Part shown: piece after piece, positions 29,578 to 40,146 of the stretch | Layout of the letters: each line of letters begins with the position of its first letter | How positions within the stretch are numbered: the stretch's first letter is position 1 | Origin: Bacteroidota bacterium | Lineage (GTDB): Bacteria; Bacteroidota; Bacteroidia; AKYH767-A; OLB10 | Direction: 5' to 3' | Assembly: GCA_016721435.1 (NCBI GenBank) | Contig: JADKIC010000012.1 | Coordinates: 1-64,000, forward strand | Length of the DNA stretch: 64,000 nt | Notes under the pieces: model-generated | What the model was told of the DNA's origin: nothing | The model's input: only the letters and a program-made list of their open reading frames with translations | The model's database searches: none | Program-made: the position numbers and the translations under genes

Positions 29578-30725
29578 AGGGTGCCGCGGCGGGCTTGTTC
29601 GGCTTCGATGGATTCAAAGAGGGCTTTGAAATTTCCTTTGCCGAAAGATTTGGCGCCTTTGCGTTGAATGATCTCGAAGAATAAGGTGGGACGATCTTCA
29701 ACAGGCTTGGTGAAAATTTGCAGGAGATAGCCTTCTTCATCCCTGTCGACCATGATGCCCCATTTCTTAAGGATTTCCATATCTTCTTCAATGATGCCTA
29801 CTCTGTCTTTCACCGTATCGTAATAGGAACCGGGAACATAGAGGAAGTCGATACCACGCTTGCGCATCTCTGAAACTGTAAATACAATATCATCGGTGGC
29901 TACGGCGATATGCTGACAACCCGGACCTTTATAAAAATCGAGGTACTCTTCTATCTGTGATTTCTTCTTGCCGTGAGCCGGTTCATTGATCGGAAATTTG
30001 ATATAGCCGTTACCGTTCGTCATCACTTTACTCATGAGTGCTGTGTACTCGGTGCTGATGTCATTATCGTCGAAGGTGACGAGGTTCGCAAATCCCATCA
30101 CGTCATTGTAGAATTTCGCCCATTGGTTCATGCCACCCAATTCTACATTGCCTACCATATGGTCAATGTATTTTAAACCCATATTTCCGGGACGATATTC
30201 AGTTTCCCATTTTTCGAAGCCGGGGAGGAACAGGCCGGTGTAATTTTTCCGTTCTACAAAAATATGTACCGTATCGCCGTAGGTATGAATCCCTGAACGT
30301 CGGATGACACCATCTTTATCATTAATTGTTTCCGGTTGGAGGAAGGCAGTCGCTCCACGCTTAGTGGTTTGTTCAAAAGCGTCGTAGGCATCGTCCACCG
30401 TGAGAGCTATCACTCTGACTCCATCACCATGGCGGCGGATATGATCGGAGATTTCCGATTCCGGATCGAAGGGAGAGGTAAGTACAAGTCGGATTTTTCC
30501 TTGTTGCAAAACATAGGAACATTTATCGCGCTGTCCTGTTTCAAGTCCGCTGTAGGCCAGCTCCTGAAAGCCAAGTGCGGTTTTGTAGAAATGCGCGGAT
30601 TGCTTGGCATTACCTACGTACAATTCGACGTAGTCGGTGCCGTTGATGGGGAGGAAGTCCTGGGCTTTATCGAAGATTTTAGCTCCGGAGTATTGATAGT
30701 TTTTTACTTCAGTTAGATTATCCAT
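29574..30725 (-). CDS. hpd: 4-hydroxyphenylpyruvate dioxygenase
   Basis: Fe(II) enzyme converting 4-hydroxyphenylpyruvate to homogentisate in tyrosine breakdown. 383 aa, complete. Two VOC-fold halves; iron ligands appear in YIDHMVGNV (His), GCQHIAVATDD (His) and LFFEIIQRKG (Glu). The C-terminal helix KGNFKALFESIEAEQARRG is the usual active-site lid. hmgA, the next step of the pathway, is upstream on the same strand with a gap of about 150 bases. Confidence 0.97.
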   Translation of the reverse strand: MDNLTEVKNYQYSGAKIFDKAQDFLPINGTDYVELYVGNAKQSAHFYKTALGFQELAYSGLETGQRDKCSYVLQQGKIRLVLTSPFDPESEISDHIRRHGDGVRVIALTVDDAYDAFEQTTKRGATAFLQPETINDKDGVIRRSGIHTYGDTVHIFVERKNYTGLFLPGFEKWETEYRPGNMGLKYIDHMVGNVELGGMNQWAKFYNDVMGFANLVTFDDNDISTEYTALMSKVMTNGNGYIKFPINEPAHGKKKSQIEEYLDFYKGPGCQHIAVATDDIVFTVSEMRKRGIDFLYVPGSYYDTVKDRVGIIEEDMEILKKWGIMVDRDEEGYLLQIFTKPVEDRPTLFFEIIQRKGAKSFGKGNFKALFESIEAEQARRGTL

Positions 30726-30778
30726 ACTTTAATATTTTCGTTTCTATACTTTAATTCTATTCAAATTTAAACTCCAGT

Positions 30779-30820
30779 CTAAACGCAACGTTCGCAGCGG
30801 TTTCGCAGCGGGAGCAACGA
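30779..30820. repeat. Dispersed GC-rich repeat (AAACGCAACGTTCGCAGCGG)
   Basis: GC-rich sequence in the hmgA-hpd gap, related to copies at 58584-58629 and 61150-61190 (shared pattern AAACGC..CG TTCGC GCGG). Probably a degenerate member of a dispersed repeat. Confidence 0.5.
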
Positions 30821-30878
30821 TTTGCTTTGAGGTTTTTCAATGAGGATCGCAGATAATTCACATGGATCCTCTTTGATT

Positions 30879-32072
30879 TTAAACTTTAACACTATTCTTT
30901 TTTTCCTGACCGTTAGTATTCATCCAGCTATGGTAGTAGTCACCGAGTTCGAGAGCGAGGGCGGCTTGGGTAATTTTTACGGGGTTGAAGGGATCAATCA
31001 TGACAGCGAGTTCATTAGTTTCTTTCTTACCGATGCTGCGCTCGATGGCTCCGGGATGTGGTCCGTGAGGAATGCCGCCGGGATGTAAAGTGAATTGTCC
31101 TTGTTTGATATCGTTGCGGCTCATGAAATCACCATCTACATAATACAATAACTCATCGCTGTCGATGTTGCTATGATGATAAGGTGCAGGTATCGCCTGC
31201 GGATGATAATCGTACAGACGCGGCACAAAAGAGCAGATCACAAAATTCCTTCCCTGAAAATGCTGATGGATGGGAGGTGGCATATGTATGCGTCCGGTGA
31301 TGGGTTCAAAGTTGAAAATAGACATGGCATAGGGATAAGAGCATCCATCGTAACCCACCACATCGAAGGGATGATTGCTATACACATAGGGATACATCAA
31401 TCCGCGCTTTTTAATTTTTACAAGGAAGTCGCCGGTTTCATCGTGCGTTTCCAGATTCTGCGGCAGACGAAAATCGCGCTCGCAGAAGGGAGAATTCTCC
31501 ATGAACTGTCCGTATTGATTGCGGTAACGGGGCGGTGTTTCTATCGGACTAAAGGACTCTGTAATCTGCAAACGGTTATCGCTCGTATCAAAACGCATTT
31601 GATAAATAGTACCACGGGGAATGACAAGGTAATCGCCATAACCAAAATCAATTGACCCATACATGGTGCGGAGTGTTCCTGAACCGCGGTGGACAAAAAT
31701 CAGTTCATCGGCATCCGCGTTTTTATAGAAATAATCCTCCATACTTTTTCGCGGAGCTGCGATACCGATAGTCATGTCGCCATTCAGAAATAAAACAGTG
31801 CGGCTTTCCAGATAATCATCCATCGCCGGCAAATCGAAACCGAGATAGGAACGGGCCTGCAGGTTATCCTCAATGGCAATCGTCGGGCGGACAGAATACG
31901 CTTCTCCCCGCTCCTTTACCTGTGTAGGCGGATAAAGATGATACACCAGTGATGACATTCCCGAAAAGCCTTCTGTACCAAATAGCTCTTCATGGTATAA
32001 GTTGCCATTAGGCTGACGAAAAACAATATGACGCTTTGGTGGAATGAGTCCGATTTGACGGTAGATGGGCAT
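30879..32072 (-). CDS. hmgA: Homogentisate 1,2-dioxygenase
   Basis: Opens the ring of homogentisate to maleylacetoacetate. About 397 aa from ATG 32072 (MPIYRQIGLIPPKRHIVFRQ), the usual start; an upstream in-frame start adds only seven residues. Cupin-fold hallmarks: DELIFVHRGSG, YGDYLVIPRGTIYQM, and GRIHMPPPIHQHFQGRNFVICSFVPRLYDYHP with iron-binding His and Glu region, then LHPGGIPHGPHPG. It precedes hpd on the same strand. Maleylacetoacetate isomerase and fumarylacetoacetase are not in the window. Confidence 0.96.
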   Translation of the reverse strand: MPIYRQIGLIPPKRHIVFRQPNGNLYHEELFGTEGFSGMSSLVYHLYPPTQVKERGEAYSVRPTIAIEDNLQARSYLGFDLPAMDDYLESRTVLFLNGDMTIGIAAPRKSMEDYFYKNADADELIFVHRGSGTLRTMYGSIDFGYGDYLVIPRGTIYQMRFDTSDNRLQITESFSPIETPPRYRNQYGQFMENSPFCERDFRLPQNLETHDETGDFLVKIKKRGLMYPYVYSNHPFDVVGYDGCSYPYAMSIFNFEPITGRIHMPPPIHQHFQGRNFVICSFVPRLYDYHPQAIPAPYHHSNIDSDELLYYVDGDFMSRNDIKQGQFTLHPGGIPHGPHPGAIERSIGKKETNELAVMIDPFNPVKITQAALALELGDYYHSWMNTNGQEKKNSVKV

Positions 32073-32238
32073 AACAGAGATGTTTAAGCGCACGAAGCTA
32101 ACTCACCCCAAATTTTATTGAAATGACAGAAATCAGTGTGGAGTATGATTTAGTTTTAAAAACAACTTGTTCGCACTTTTCAACAAATGATGATAAATCA
32201 AACCACGCCTACTGCAAAAATTAGTTGCTTTTATATCC

Positions 32239-32246
32239 TACTTTTG
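32239..32246 (+). promoter_or_regulatory. -7 element (TACTTTTG) for purH
   Basis: TACTTTTG fits TAnnTTTG, 24 bases ahead of the purH ATG. It also favours the start at 32271 over the longer frame from 32187, which would begin upstream of the transcription start. Confidence 0.45.
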
Positions 32247-32270
32247 CGCCCTTATTCTCCCTCCCATCTC

Positions 32271-33796
32271 ATGGAAATTCAACTTCGCTCTGCCCTGTTA
32301 TCCGTTTATCATAAAGAAGGCCTCGACCCGATAGTGGAAGGTTTACACCGTCTTGGTGTCCGGCTTTATGCGACCGGCGGGACCTATGATTTTATTCGCG
32401 AAAAAGGAATTCCCGTCACCCCGGTGGAAGATATTACCGGCTATCCTTCTATTCTTGGAGGCCGTGTAAAAACCTTGCACCCGGCAGTTTTCGGGGGAAT
32501 TCTGGCGAAGAGAGCCGATGAAGTGCATCAAAATGAGATGCAACAACATGCATTGCCTTTTATAGATCTGGTGGTGGTGGATCTTTATCCTTTTGAAGAA
32601 ACGGTGAAATGCGGTGGGAGTCCGGAGGCGATCATTGAAAAAATTGATATCGGCGGCATCAGCCTGATTCGTGCGGCAGCAAAAAACTTTAACGATGTTT
32701 TGATAATACCTTCTCTTAAAGACTATTCTTTACTTAGAGAAATTATTGATAATCAAAACGGTAAGACGAATGTCGAGCAACGTCGCCTCCAGGCCTTGAA
32801 AGCATTTGGAGTCAGCAGTCAGTATGACGGAGCCATCAATTCCTGGTTCAGCACGGGACATCTCAACGAAAACAGCCTTCAATTTCCTGCGGATTGGAGC
32901 AGCCGTTCCCTTCGTTATGGGAGAAAATCCTCATCAGAAAGCAATGTTCCACGGCAAACCGGAAGAGGTCTTTACTCAACTTCATGGTAAGGAACTCAGC
33001 TACAATAACCTGCTGGATGTTGATGCGGCCATCTCCCTCATCTCTGATTTTTCAGAACCCACGGTTGCGGTAATCAAACATAACAATGCCTGCGGACTTG
33101 CCTCTGCCCCGCTCCTACTCACTGCCTGGGAAAAAGCGCTGGCCGGTGATCCGGTCTCTGCATTTGGAGGGATTATCATTACCAACCGGGAAATCGATAA
33201 AGAAGTTGCCGAAGCCATGAACAGCCTCTTCTTTGAAGTCTTGCTGGCACCCTCTTTTACTGAAGATGCCCTCGGGGTACTTCAAACGAAGAAAAATCGT
33301 ATGCTACTCAAAACCAATACTTTTATCCCACCCAAACAAGTATTTCGAAGTGTTTTAAATGGTATACTGGAGCAGAAAGCCGATCATCAAACGGAAACAG
33401 AAAAAGATCTGAAAACAGTTACCACGCAATCTCCATCACCTTCTGAAATAACGGACTTATTGTTCGCCAATAAAATTGTCAAGCATAGTAAGAGTAACGC
33501 CATCGTCTTAGCGAAAAACGGACAACTGCTGGCCAGTGGTGTGGGACAAACCTCCAGAGTGGATGCGCTCCAACAAGCCATAGCCAAGGCCCAACATTTC
33601 GGTTTTTCTCTCGGGAGCAGTGATGGCTTCCGATGCGTTCTTCCCTTTTCCGGATTGTGTAGAGATTGCCCATGCTGCAGGCATCACTGCCGTTATACAG
33701 CCGGGAGGATCAGTGCGCGATCAGGACTCTATTGATAAATCAAATGAATTGGGACTTGCGATGGTCATTACCGGCTATCGTCATTTTAAACATTAA
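32271..33796 (+). CDS. purH: Bifunctional AICAR transformylase/IMP cyclohydrolase PurH (two frameshifts)
   Basis: Catalyses the last two steps of IMP synthesis. About 508 aa. The N-terminal cyclohydrolase domain starts [20 protein letters not shown] and has [13 protein letters not shown] and [17 protein letters not shown]. The transformylase domain has [11 protein letters not shown] after the first break, then [12 protein letters not shown] with the catalytic Lys-His, and [35 protein letters not shown] after the second. Breaks are near 32915 (an extra G) and 33615 (a G run). The stop is at 33796 (GYRHFKH). Essential-pathway gene with all blocks intact, so errors are the likely cause. Confidence 0.95.
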
Positions 33797-33946
33797 TGCG
33801 TTCATAATTCAATTTATTCTCTCCACTTTTGCATACCTGATAAAACTACCTTGCAACGATCTAAGGAAATATCCTTTCTCAGCAACACACCACCATAACC
33901 ACCCGTAGGTTCTCCGGAACAGACATTAACAAGCAAACGCTCAAGC

Positions 33947-34969
33947 ATGGGACTCTTTGATTTCCTTACACAGGAGATCGCCATCGATCTGGGGACAGCA
34001 AACACCCTCATCATTCACAACGACAAAGTAGTTGTTGATGAACCATCCATCGTAGCCATCGACCGTACAACGGGCAGAGTCATCGCAGTAGGAAAACAAG
34101 CGATGATGATGCACGGTAAAACTCATGAAAACATTAAAACTGTTCGTCCTTTAAAAGACGGTGTTATCGCCGATTTTGAAGCAGCTGAACAGATGATCAA
34201 GGGAATGATCCGTATGATCAGCTCCGGAAATAAGCTTTTCACCCCCTCTCTCCGAATGGTAATCTGTATTCCCTCAGGAATCACGGAAGTAGAAAAACGT
34301 GCGGTACGTGACTCGGCTGAACATGCAGGAGCAAAGGAAGTTTACCTCATTCATGAACCAATGGCGGCCGCGATCGGTATCGGTATCGACGTAGAAGAGC
34401 CGATGGGAAATATGATCATTGATATTGGTGGTGGTACCAGTGAGATTGCAGTTATCGCCCTGGGTGGTATCGTTTGCGACCAGAGTATCCGCGTGGCGGG
34501 AGATGGTTTCACGACAGATATCTGGGATTATATGCGACGTCAGCATAACATCCTCATTGGAGAACGCACTGCGGAGCGCATAAAAATCGAAGTAGGTTCA
34601 GCACTTCCTGAACTTGAAAATGCTCCTCCTGATTTTGCCGTACATGGACGTGATTTGATGACCGGTATTCCAAGAGAAATTACGGTAAGCTATCCGGAAA
34701 TTGCGCATGCACTGGATAAATCCATCAGTAAAATTGAAGAGGCGATTCTGAAAGCCCTCGAGATCACTCCTCCAGAGCTTTCTGCCGATATTTACCGCAC
34801 GGGCATCTACCTCACCGGTGGCGGCGCCTTACTGCGCGGACTCGACAAACGTATCTCCATGAAGACCAAACTACCGGTACATGTAGCCGAAGATCCGCTG
34901 CGTGCTGTAGTTCGTGGTACAGGCATCGCCCTGAAGAACATTCATCGTTACAAGTTCCTTCAGCATTAA
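33947..34969 (+). CDS. mreB: Rod shape-determining actin homologue MreB
   Basis: 340-aa bacterial actin that organises the elongasome on the inner membrane. Amphipathic start MGLFDFLTQ; phosphate 1 loop IAIDLGTANT (about 11-20); phosphate 2 loop MIIDIGGGTSEIAVIALGG (about 162-180); adenosine loop GIYLTGGGALLRGLDKRI near the C-terminus. First gene of the mreB-mreC-mreD-mrdA-rodA cluster, with 73 bases before mreC. Confidence 0.98.
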   Translation: MGLFDFLTQEIAIDLGTANTLIIHNDKVVVDEPSIVAIDRTTGRVIAVGKQAMMMHGKTHENIKTVRPLKDGVIADFEAAEQMIKGMIRMISSGNKLFTPSLRMVICIPSGITEVEKRAVRDSAEHAGAKEVYLIHEPMAAAIGIGIDVEEPMGNMIIDIGGGTSEIAVIALGGIVCDQSIRVAGDGFTTDIWDYMRRQHNILIGERTAERIKIEVGSALPELENAPPDFAVHGRDLMTGIPREITVSYPEIAHALDKSISKIEEAILKALEITPPELSADIYRTGIYLTGGGALLRGLDKRISMKTKLPVHVAEDPLRAVVRGTGIALKNIHRYKFLQH

Positions 34970-35042
34970 TATTTCTTCGTTGAATTCATTTGATTTCAGC
35001 GAATCATCCTGCCGCAACACAGCGCTATCGTAAAGAAAAAAC

Positions 35043-35885
35043 ATGAGGCTACTATTCCTCCTTCTCTGGCGCAATAACTTCACCCTCTTCTTTATTTTAT
35101 TGCAGTCCATATGTCTGTATCTGCTGGTGCGCAACAACCGGTTTCAGCAGGCTTCTGTACTCAATGCAACAAACAAAGTGGTTACCACCACAATGGAAGG
35201 GGTTAATTATGTGAAAGAGTATATCCATCTCCGCGATAACAATAATTTACTGGCGGAGGAGAATGCCAAACTGCGCGCGTTGTTAAATGAAGCGCAATAT
35301 GACAACGATAGTTCAGCGGTAACCATTAAAGATTCTGCTTCCATTCAGCAATATACTTATCTCGACGCCAAAGTCATCAATAATTCGATCAGCCACCGGA
35401 ATAATTTCATCACGCTCAACAAAGGTCGCTTACAGGGAGTCCTGCCCGAGATGGGTGTCATCACAGAAAAAGGAGTCGTCGGCATCGTCAATCATGTTTC
35501 GGATCATTATTGCACGGTGATGTCCTTGTTGCACAAAGAAACCAATATCAGTGCGATGATTAAGCGGAATAAATTTTTCGGTTCACTGAAATGGGAAGGA
35601 AACGATCCCAATTATGCTTACCTCAATGAAATTGACAAGACGGTTCCCATCCAAAAAGGCGACACCATCGTGACGACATCCTTCTCCACCGTTTTCCCTG
35701 CCAATATTATGATTGGTCGTGTGGAGCAAACCCTGACCGAACCCGGATCACCCTTCTTCAAAATAAAAGTGAAGTTGTCGATGAATTTTGGCAATCTCAG
35801 CCATGTTTACATTGTCAAAAACCTGATGAAGCAAGAGCAGGAGCAATTGGAAGTCATCAATAAACCCAAGGAGGACGAACAATGA
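35043..35885 (+). CDS. mreC: Rod shape-determining protein MreC
   Basis: 280-aa elongasome scaffold. Short cytoplasmic start, membrane helix at about 9-27 (LLLWRNNFTLFFILLQSICLY), a coiled coil at about 60-90 (LRDNNNLLAEENAKLRALLNEA) and the beta-sandwich MreC domain (NNFITLNKGRLQGVLPEMGVITEKGVVGIV). Acidic-basic tail KPKEDEQ. mreD starts 4 bases before its stop (ATGA overlap), so the pair is translationally coupled. Confidence 0.95.
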   Translation: MRLLFLLLWRNNFTLFFILLQSICLYLLVRNNRFQQASVLNATNKVVTTTMEGVNYVKEYIHLRDNNNLLAEENAKLRALLNEAQYDNDSSAVTIKDSASIQQYTYLDAKVINNSISHRNNFITLNKGRLQGVLPEMGVITEKGVVGIVNHVSDHYCTVMSLLHKETNISAMIKRNKFFGSLKWEGNDPNYAYLNEIDKTVPIQKGDTIVTTSFSTVFPANIMIGRVEQTLTEPGSPFFKIKVKLSMNFGNLSHVYIVKNLMKQEQEQLEVINKPKEDEQ

Positions 35886-36400
35886 TTCTGCTCATCCTCC
35901 GGCATATTCTACGATTCATTGTATTGATTACGGTGCAGGTTATCATTCTGAACAATATTCAGCTGGGAACTTTTATCAATCCATTCCTTTATGTTCTCTT
36001 TTTACTTTCCTTACCTGTACAGTTGCCAAAAGGATTGCTTCTACTCGTTGCCTTCCTCACCGGCTTAACAATTGACATGTTTCAGAATACTCCCGGCATG
36101 CATGCGTCAGCTTGTGTGTTGCTAGCCTTTGTAAGACCGACCTGGTTAAGAATAATTGCACCCCGCGACGGCTACGAAACCGACGTTGAACCTTCCATCC
36201 GAAAATTCGGATTCCCCTGGTATCTTGCATATGCTGCACTCCTCATCTTTATACATCACCTGTTATTGTTCTTTGTAGAGGTGTTCCGGTTCAGTGAATT
36301 TTTTGATACACTCCTGCGCATATTGATGAGTAGTGCGCTAACTTTGCTGCTGGTGGTAATTTCTCATTATCTGACTATGAAACCAAAGAGTAATATGTAA
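35882..36400 (+). CDS. mreD: Rod shape-determining protein MreD
   Basis: 172-aa integral membrane protein with about five hydrophobic segments (VLITVQVIILNNI, FLYVLFLLSLP, GLLLLVAFLTGLTIDMF, YAALLIFIHHLLLFF, LLRILMSSALTLLLVVI). TIDMFQNTPGMHASACVLLAFVRP is a family-typical region. It overlaps mreC by 4 bases. Bacteroidota MreD is divergent, so position in the operon supports the call as much as sequence. Confidence 0.92.
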   Translation: MILLILRHILRFIVLITVQVIILNNIQLGTFINPFLYVLFLLSLPVQLPKGLLLLVAFLTGLTIDMFQNTPGMHASACVLLAFVRPTWLRIIAPRDGYETDVEPSIRKFGFPWYLAYAALLIFIHHLLLFFVEVFRFSEFFDTLLRILMSSALTLLLVVISHYLTMKPKSNM

Positions 36401-36554
36401 TGCATGCTGAGGGATTCTTCTTTTAAGGAAAGATCCCATTGAAGTAGTTGCATTGAAAAGAGAATGGAACAGTATCAACATTGATCAATTTCAATAATAA
36501 AACAATTGCCTCCTTTGTCAAACCGGACAATCCATATAACGCTCTACCTGATCC

Positions 36555-38467
36555 ATGTATAATCCCGGGTCAGGTCAGCGATTTGTCATCCTCAGTATCT
36601 TCACTGCGGTGGTGATCATTTTTATGATCCGTTTATTTTACATTCAGGTGGTGAATGAAACGTATTCGGTTTCTGCTACTAATAATGTATTGCGTTATAT
36701 CACGGATTATCCTGCGCGGGGAATGATCTACGATCGTAACGGGAAAATCCTTGCCTACAACCAGGCGGTATACGATCTTATGGTCATACCGAAGCAGGTG
36801 AAAGACCTCGACACTGCCGAGTTTTGTCGCTTGCTGGATATGCCGATCGCCTCCTTCATTGAAAAAATGAACAAAGCGAGAACCTTTTCAAGAATGAAGG
36901 CCTGCATCTTTGAAAAACAAATCTCAGCGAAAACTTTTGCCACCTTTCAGGAAAAGCTTTATAAATTTCAGGGATTCTTTGTCCAGCCCAGAACCTTAAG
37001 AAAATACCCCAACAACACTGCGGCCCATGTACTCGGTTATATCGGTGAGGTGAATGATGCGCTGATTGCCAAGAAACCGTATTACCGGCAGGGTGACTAT
37101 ATTGGAATCAGCGGTATCGAACAGAGTTATGAACAGGAACTCAGGGGCCGTCGGGGTGTACGCATCATTATGGTAGATGTGTTTAACCGTGAAAAAGGCA
37201 GTTACAAAGAGGGCATCTACGATACCATTGCCATTGCCGGAAAAAATCTGGTGGCTACACTGGATGCTGACTTGCAAGCCTACGGGGAACAATTGCTTCA
37301 AAATAAAATCGGATCATTGGTGGCTATTGAGCCGGCCACGGGAGAAATATTAGCTATGATTTCCAGTCCCTCCTACGACCCCAATCTCCTTGTGGGAAGG
37401 GTGCGCTCTAAAAACTACTCCCAGTTACTCAAGGATCCTTTGAAACCTCTCTTCAATCGTGCCATGCAGGCTTATTATCCTCCCGGGTCTACTTTTAAAT
37501 TGACGAATGCCCTTGTGGCACTACAAGAGGGAATCATTACCCCCGGAACGATTTATCCTCATTCATTCGTTGTAGGGAGTAAGAGTGTAAAATGTCATCC
37601 ACATCCTTCCATCGCTTTAGAGGGTGCTATTCAATATTCCTGCAATCCCTATTTCTGCAATACTTTCCGATCCTTTATCGACAATAAAAAATTTGGCAGC
37701 AGTGAAAATGGATATCGTTTATGGCGCGAGTACCAGATGAGTTTTGGTATCGGAATAAAAATCGGAGTGGATATGCCGCATGAGCTCAAAGGACTTATTC
37801 CTTCCGTTGAGTTTTATGATAAAATTTACGGGAGAGGGAGATGGAAAGCTTCTACGATTTACTCGTTGGGAATTGGTCAGGGAGAGTTGGGCATAAACCC
37901 GATGCAAATGGCAAATATCTTATGCATCATCGCCAACAAGGGTTATTTCTATACGCCTCATGTCATTAAAAAAATTGATGGAAAACCCAATACCTCCCGT
38001 AATCTCGACACCAAACATTTCAGCAAAGTAGACAAGCAGTATTTTGATATTATTCAGGATGGCATGCAAAAAGTGGTAGAAGCAGGAACGGCAAGAATCG
38101 CCCGATTCGACACGGTCATCATTTGTGGAAAAACCGGTACGGCACAGAATCCCCATGGGAAGGACCATAGTTTATTCGTTGCCTTCGCTCCCAGGGAAAA
38201 TCCAAAATTGCTATTGCTGTGATGGTAGAGAATGCTGGATTTGGTGCAACCTGGGCCGCACCTATTGCCAGCCTGATGATGGAGAAATATTTTAATGACA
38301 GTATTAAAACGAAAAGGCTTCCGCTGGAAGAAAGAATGCTGAAAGGTAATTTACTGCAGTTGGAAAACAAAAGTCTGGAAAAACCGGGCGGTGTTCTGCG
38401 TGATACGTCAAAAGTTGCCAAAAGCAGAACAAGCAGAAGTCCGGAGGCACACGACAAAAAATTCTGA
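36555..38467 (+). CDS. mrdA: Penicillin-binding protein 2 (elongasome transpeptidase; one frameshift)
   Basis: Class B PBP, about 637 codons. Membrane anchor at about 8-27 (VILSIFTAVVIIFMIRLFYI), pedestal YPARGMIYDRNGKILAYN and GIEQSYEQELRGRRG. Transpeptidase motifs: SxxK in PPGSTFKLTN (Ser about 312), SxN in QYSCNPYFCNT, KTG in CGKTGTAQNPHG (about 525). The frame breaks near 38207 in an A run: NPKLLLL-stop against NPKIAIAVMVENAGFG, mended by one A. The correct C-terminus ends at 38467. Partner of RodA, encoded next. Confidence 0.96.
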
Positions 38468-38504
38468 CGAAGAATTGAGAACCTGACTATCGGTAGACAG
38501 TTTT

Positions 38505-38644
38505 GAATTCAGAATTCAGAATTCAGAATTTAGAATTTAGAGTTTAGAGTTTAGAGTTTAGAGTTTAGAGTTTAGAGTTTAGAGTTTAGAGTTTAGAGTT
38601 TAGAGTTTAGAGTTTAGAGTTTAGAGTTTAGAGTTTAGAGTTTA
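38505..38644 (+). repeat. Heptamer array, exactly 20 units (GAATTCA/GAATTTA/GAGTTTA)
   Basis: 140 bases made of 20 seven-base units with no break in register: 3 GAATTCA, 2 GAATTTA, 15 GAGTTTA. The stepwise change along the array suggests expansion of the last variant. It lies between mrdA and rodA, ending 36 bases before the rodA start, within the cell-shape operon. Confidence 0.97.
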
Positions 38645-38680
38645 GAAATAAGTTAATAACAATTTATATAAACCAATTCC

Positions 38681-39943
38681 TTGCGTAAGCAGAAAAGCAT
38701 ATTCGAAAATATTGACTGGGTCCTAGTCGGGCTGTACATGATTTTGGTTCTGATGGGATGGATCAATATATATGCTGCCGTTTACAACGAGGAGCATAAA
38801 AATATTTTTGATATGACGCAGAGTTATGGCCGACAGATGTTGTGGATCGGCACTTCATTGCTTATCGGGCTTTCGATATTGGTTATTGAAGGGAAATTTT
38901 ATGCGGCCTTCTCCTATCCCATTTATCTTACTGTCATATTTATTCTGTTGGTTGTATTGGTGATTGCGCGTGATGTGCAAGGGGCGAGGTCGTGGATTGA
39001 GATTGGCAGTTTTAAACTACAACCTTCAGAATTCGCCAAATTCGCCACGAACATGGCCGTAGCAAAATACCTGAGTTCACTGGGAATTCGGATGGAGGAT
39101 TTCAAGACGAAAATCACAGTCGGTTTAATTATACTTCTACCGATGACCTTGGTTTTGTTACAGAATGATACCGGATCCGCGTTGGTGTTTTTTGCATTTA
39201 TCTTTGTGCTTTACAGAGAGGGATTATCGCAAAACGTTTTAATATTCGGATTCTTTGCCGGCGTATTATTCATATTGGCATTAATGGTTCCGAACACGAT
39301 TTTACTTGGAATCATTGGGAGTCTGGGATTGATCGCTTATTTACTCATGCGTAAAACACGTAAAAACTTATTGGTCATTTTCATGATCACCGTACTCAGC
39401 TCCGGTGTTGTTTTTAGTGTGGATTATGCATTCAACAAATTACTTCAGCCCCATCAACGCGAAAGAATAGAGGTCTTATTGGGAAAAAGATCTGACCCGA
39501 AAGGTGCGGGATATAACGTCAATCAAAGTCTCATTGCCATTGGATCGGGAGGGTTGACAGGTAAAGGATTCCTGCAGGGCACTCAAACCAAATATGATTT
39601 TGTACCGGAGCAAAGCACTGATTTTATCTTCTGCACTGTTGGAGAAGAATGGGGATTTGTCGGCACCTCTGTGGTCATTCTCTTATTTCTCGGACTCCTC
39701 TATCGCATCATCTTCATAGCAGAGCGACAGCGATCTCAATACACAAGGATTTATGCTTATGGTGTCGCCTCAATTCTCTTTTTCCATCTCATGATTAACG
39801 TGGGGATGGCCATAGGACTAGCGCCGGTCATTGGTATTCCATTGCCCTTTTTTAGTTATGGCGGCTCTTCTCTATGGGGATTTACGGTACTATTATTTGT
39901 GCTGATAAAACTGGATAGTTATAGAATTTATATTCTAAGATGA
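38681..39943 (+). CDS. rodA: Peptidoglycan glycosyltransferase RodA
   Basis: SEDS-family polymerase, 420 aa from a TTG start, about ten membrane segments. Signatures: GARSWIEIGSFKLQPSEFAKFATNMAVAKYLS (SEDS motif), LLQNDTGSALVF, LGKRSDPKGAGYNVNQSLIAIGSGGLTGKGFLQGTQTKYDFVPEQSTDFIFCTVGEEWGFVG (with the conserved E-Q-T-D-F region) and GIPLPFFSYGGSS. It forms the elongation synthase with mrdA. A diverged second copy of its last 45 bases occurs 245 bases downstream. Confidence 0.97.
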   Translation: MRKQKSIFENIDWVLVGLYMILVLMGWINIYAAVYNEEHKNIFDMTQSYGRQMLWIGTSLLIGLSILVIEGKFYAAFSYPIYLTVIFILLVVLVIARDVQGARSWIEIGSFKLQPSEFAKFATNMAVAKYLSSLGIRMEDFKTKITVGLIILLPMTLVLLQNDTGSALVFFAFIFVLYREGLSQNVLIFGFFAGVLFILALMVPNTILLGIIGSLGLIAYLLMRKTRKNLLVIFMITVLSSGVVFSVDYAFNKLLQPHQRERIEVLLGKRSDPKGAGYNVNQSLIAIGSGGLTGKGFLQGTQTKYDFVPEQSTDFIFCTVGEEWGFVGTSVVILLFLGLLYRIIFIAERQRSQYTRIYAYGVASILFFHLMINVGMAIGLAPVIGIPLPFFSYGGSSLWGFTVLLFVLIKLDSYRIYILR

Positions 39944-40003
39944 TGAGCCTCACGCTGAAGCATGTCGAGGAACAAGGCTCTGCTTCCGGGTGTATTACCT
40001 CTC

Positions 40004-40146
40004 CTGTATCTCTACAATATTTCTACTGTATTTCTACAATATTTCTACAATATTTCTACTATATTTCTACTGTATTTCTACTGTATTTCTACTGTATTTC
40101 TACTGTATTTCCACTGTATTTCTACTGTATTTCTACTGTATTTCTA
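40004..40146 (+). repeat. 11-bp minisatellite, 13 units (CTGTATTTCTA)
   Basis: Thirteen units of exactly 11 bases; variants CAATATTTCTA, CTATATTTCTA, CTGTATTTCCA and CTGTATCTCTA, with mainly CTGTATTTCTA in the second half. It sits between the rodA stop and the duplicated rodA tail. Confidence 0.97.

Noticed and set aside
38505..38644. Telomere-like array (TTTAGAG is close to plant TTTAGGG)
   Set aside because: It is internal to a bacterial operon, and the other arrays have the same period with unrelated units.
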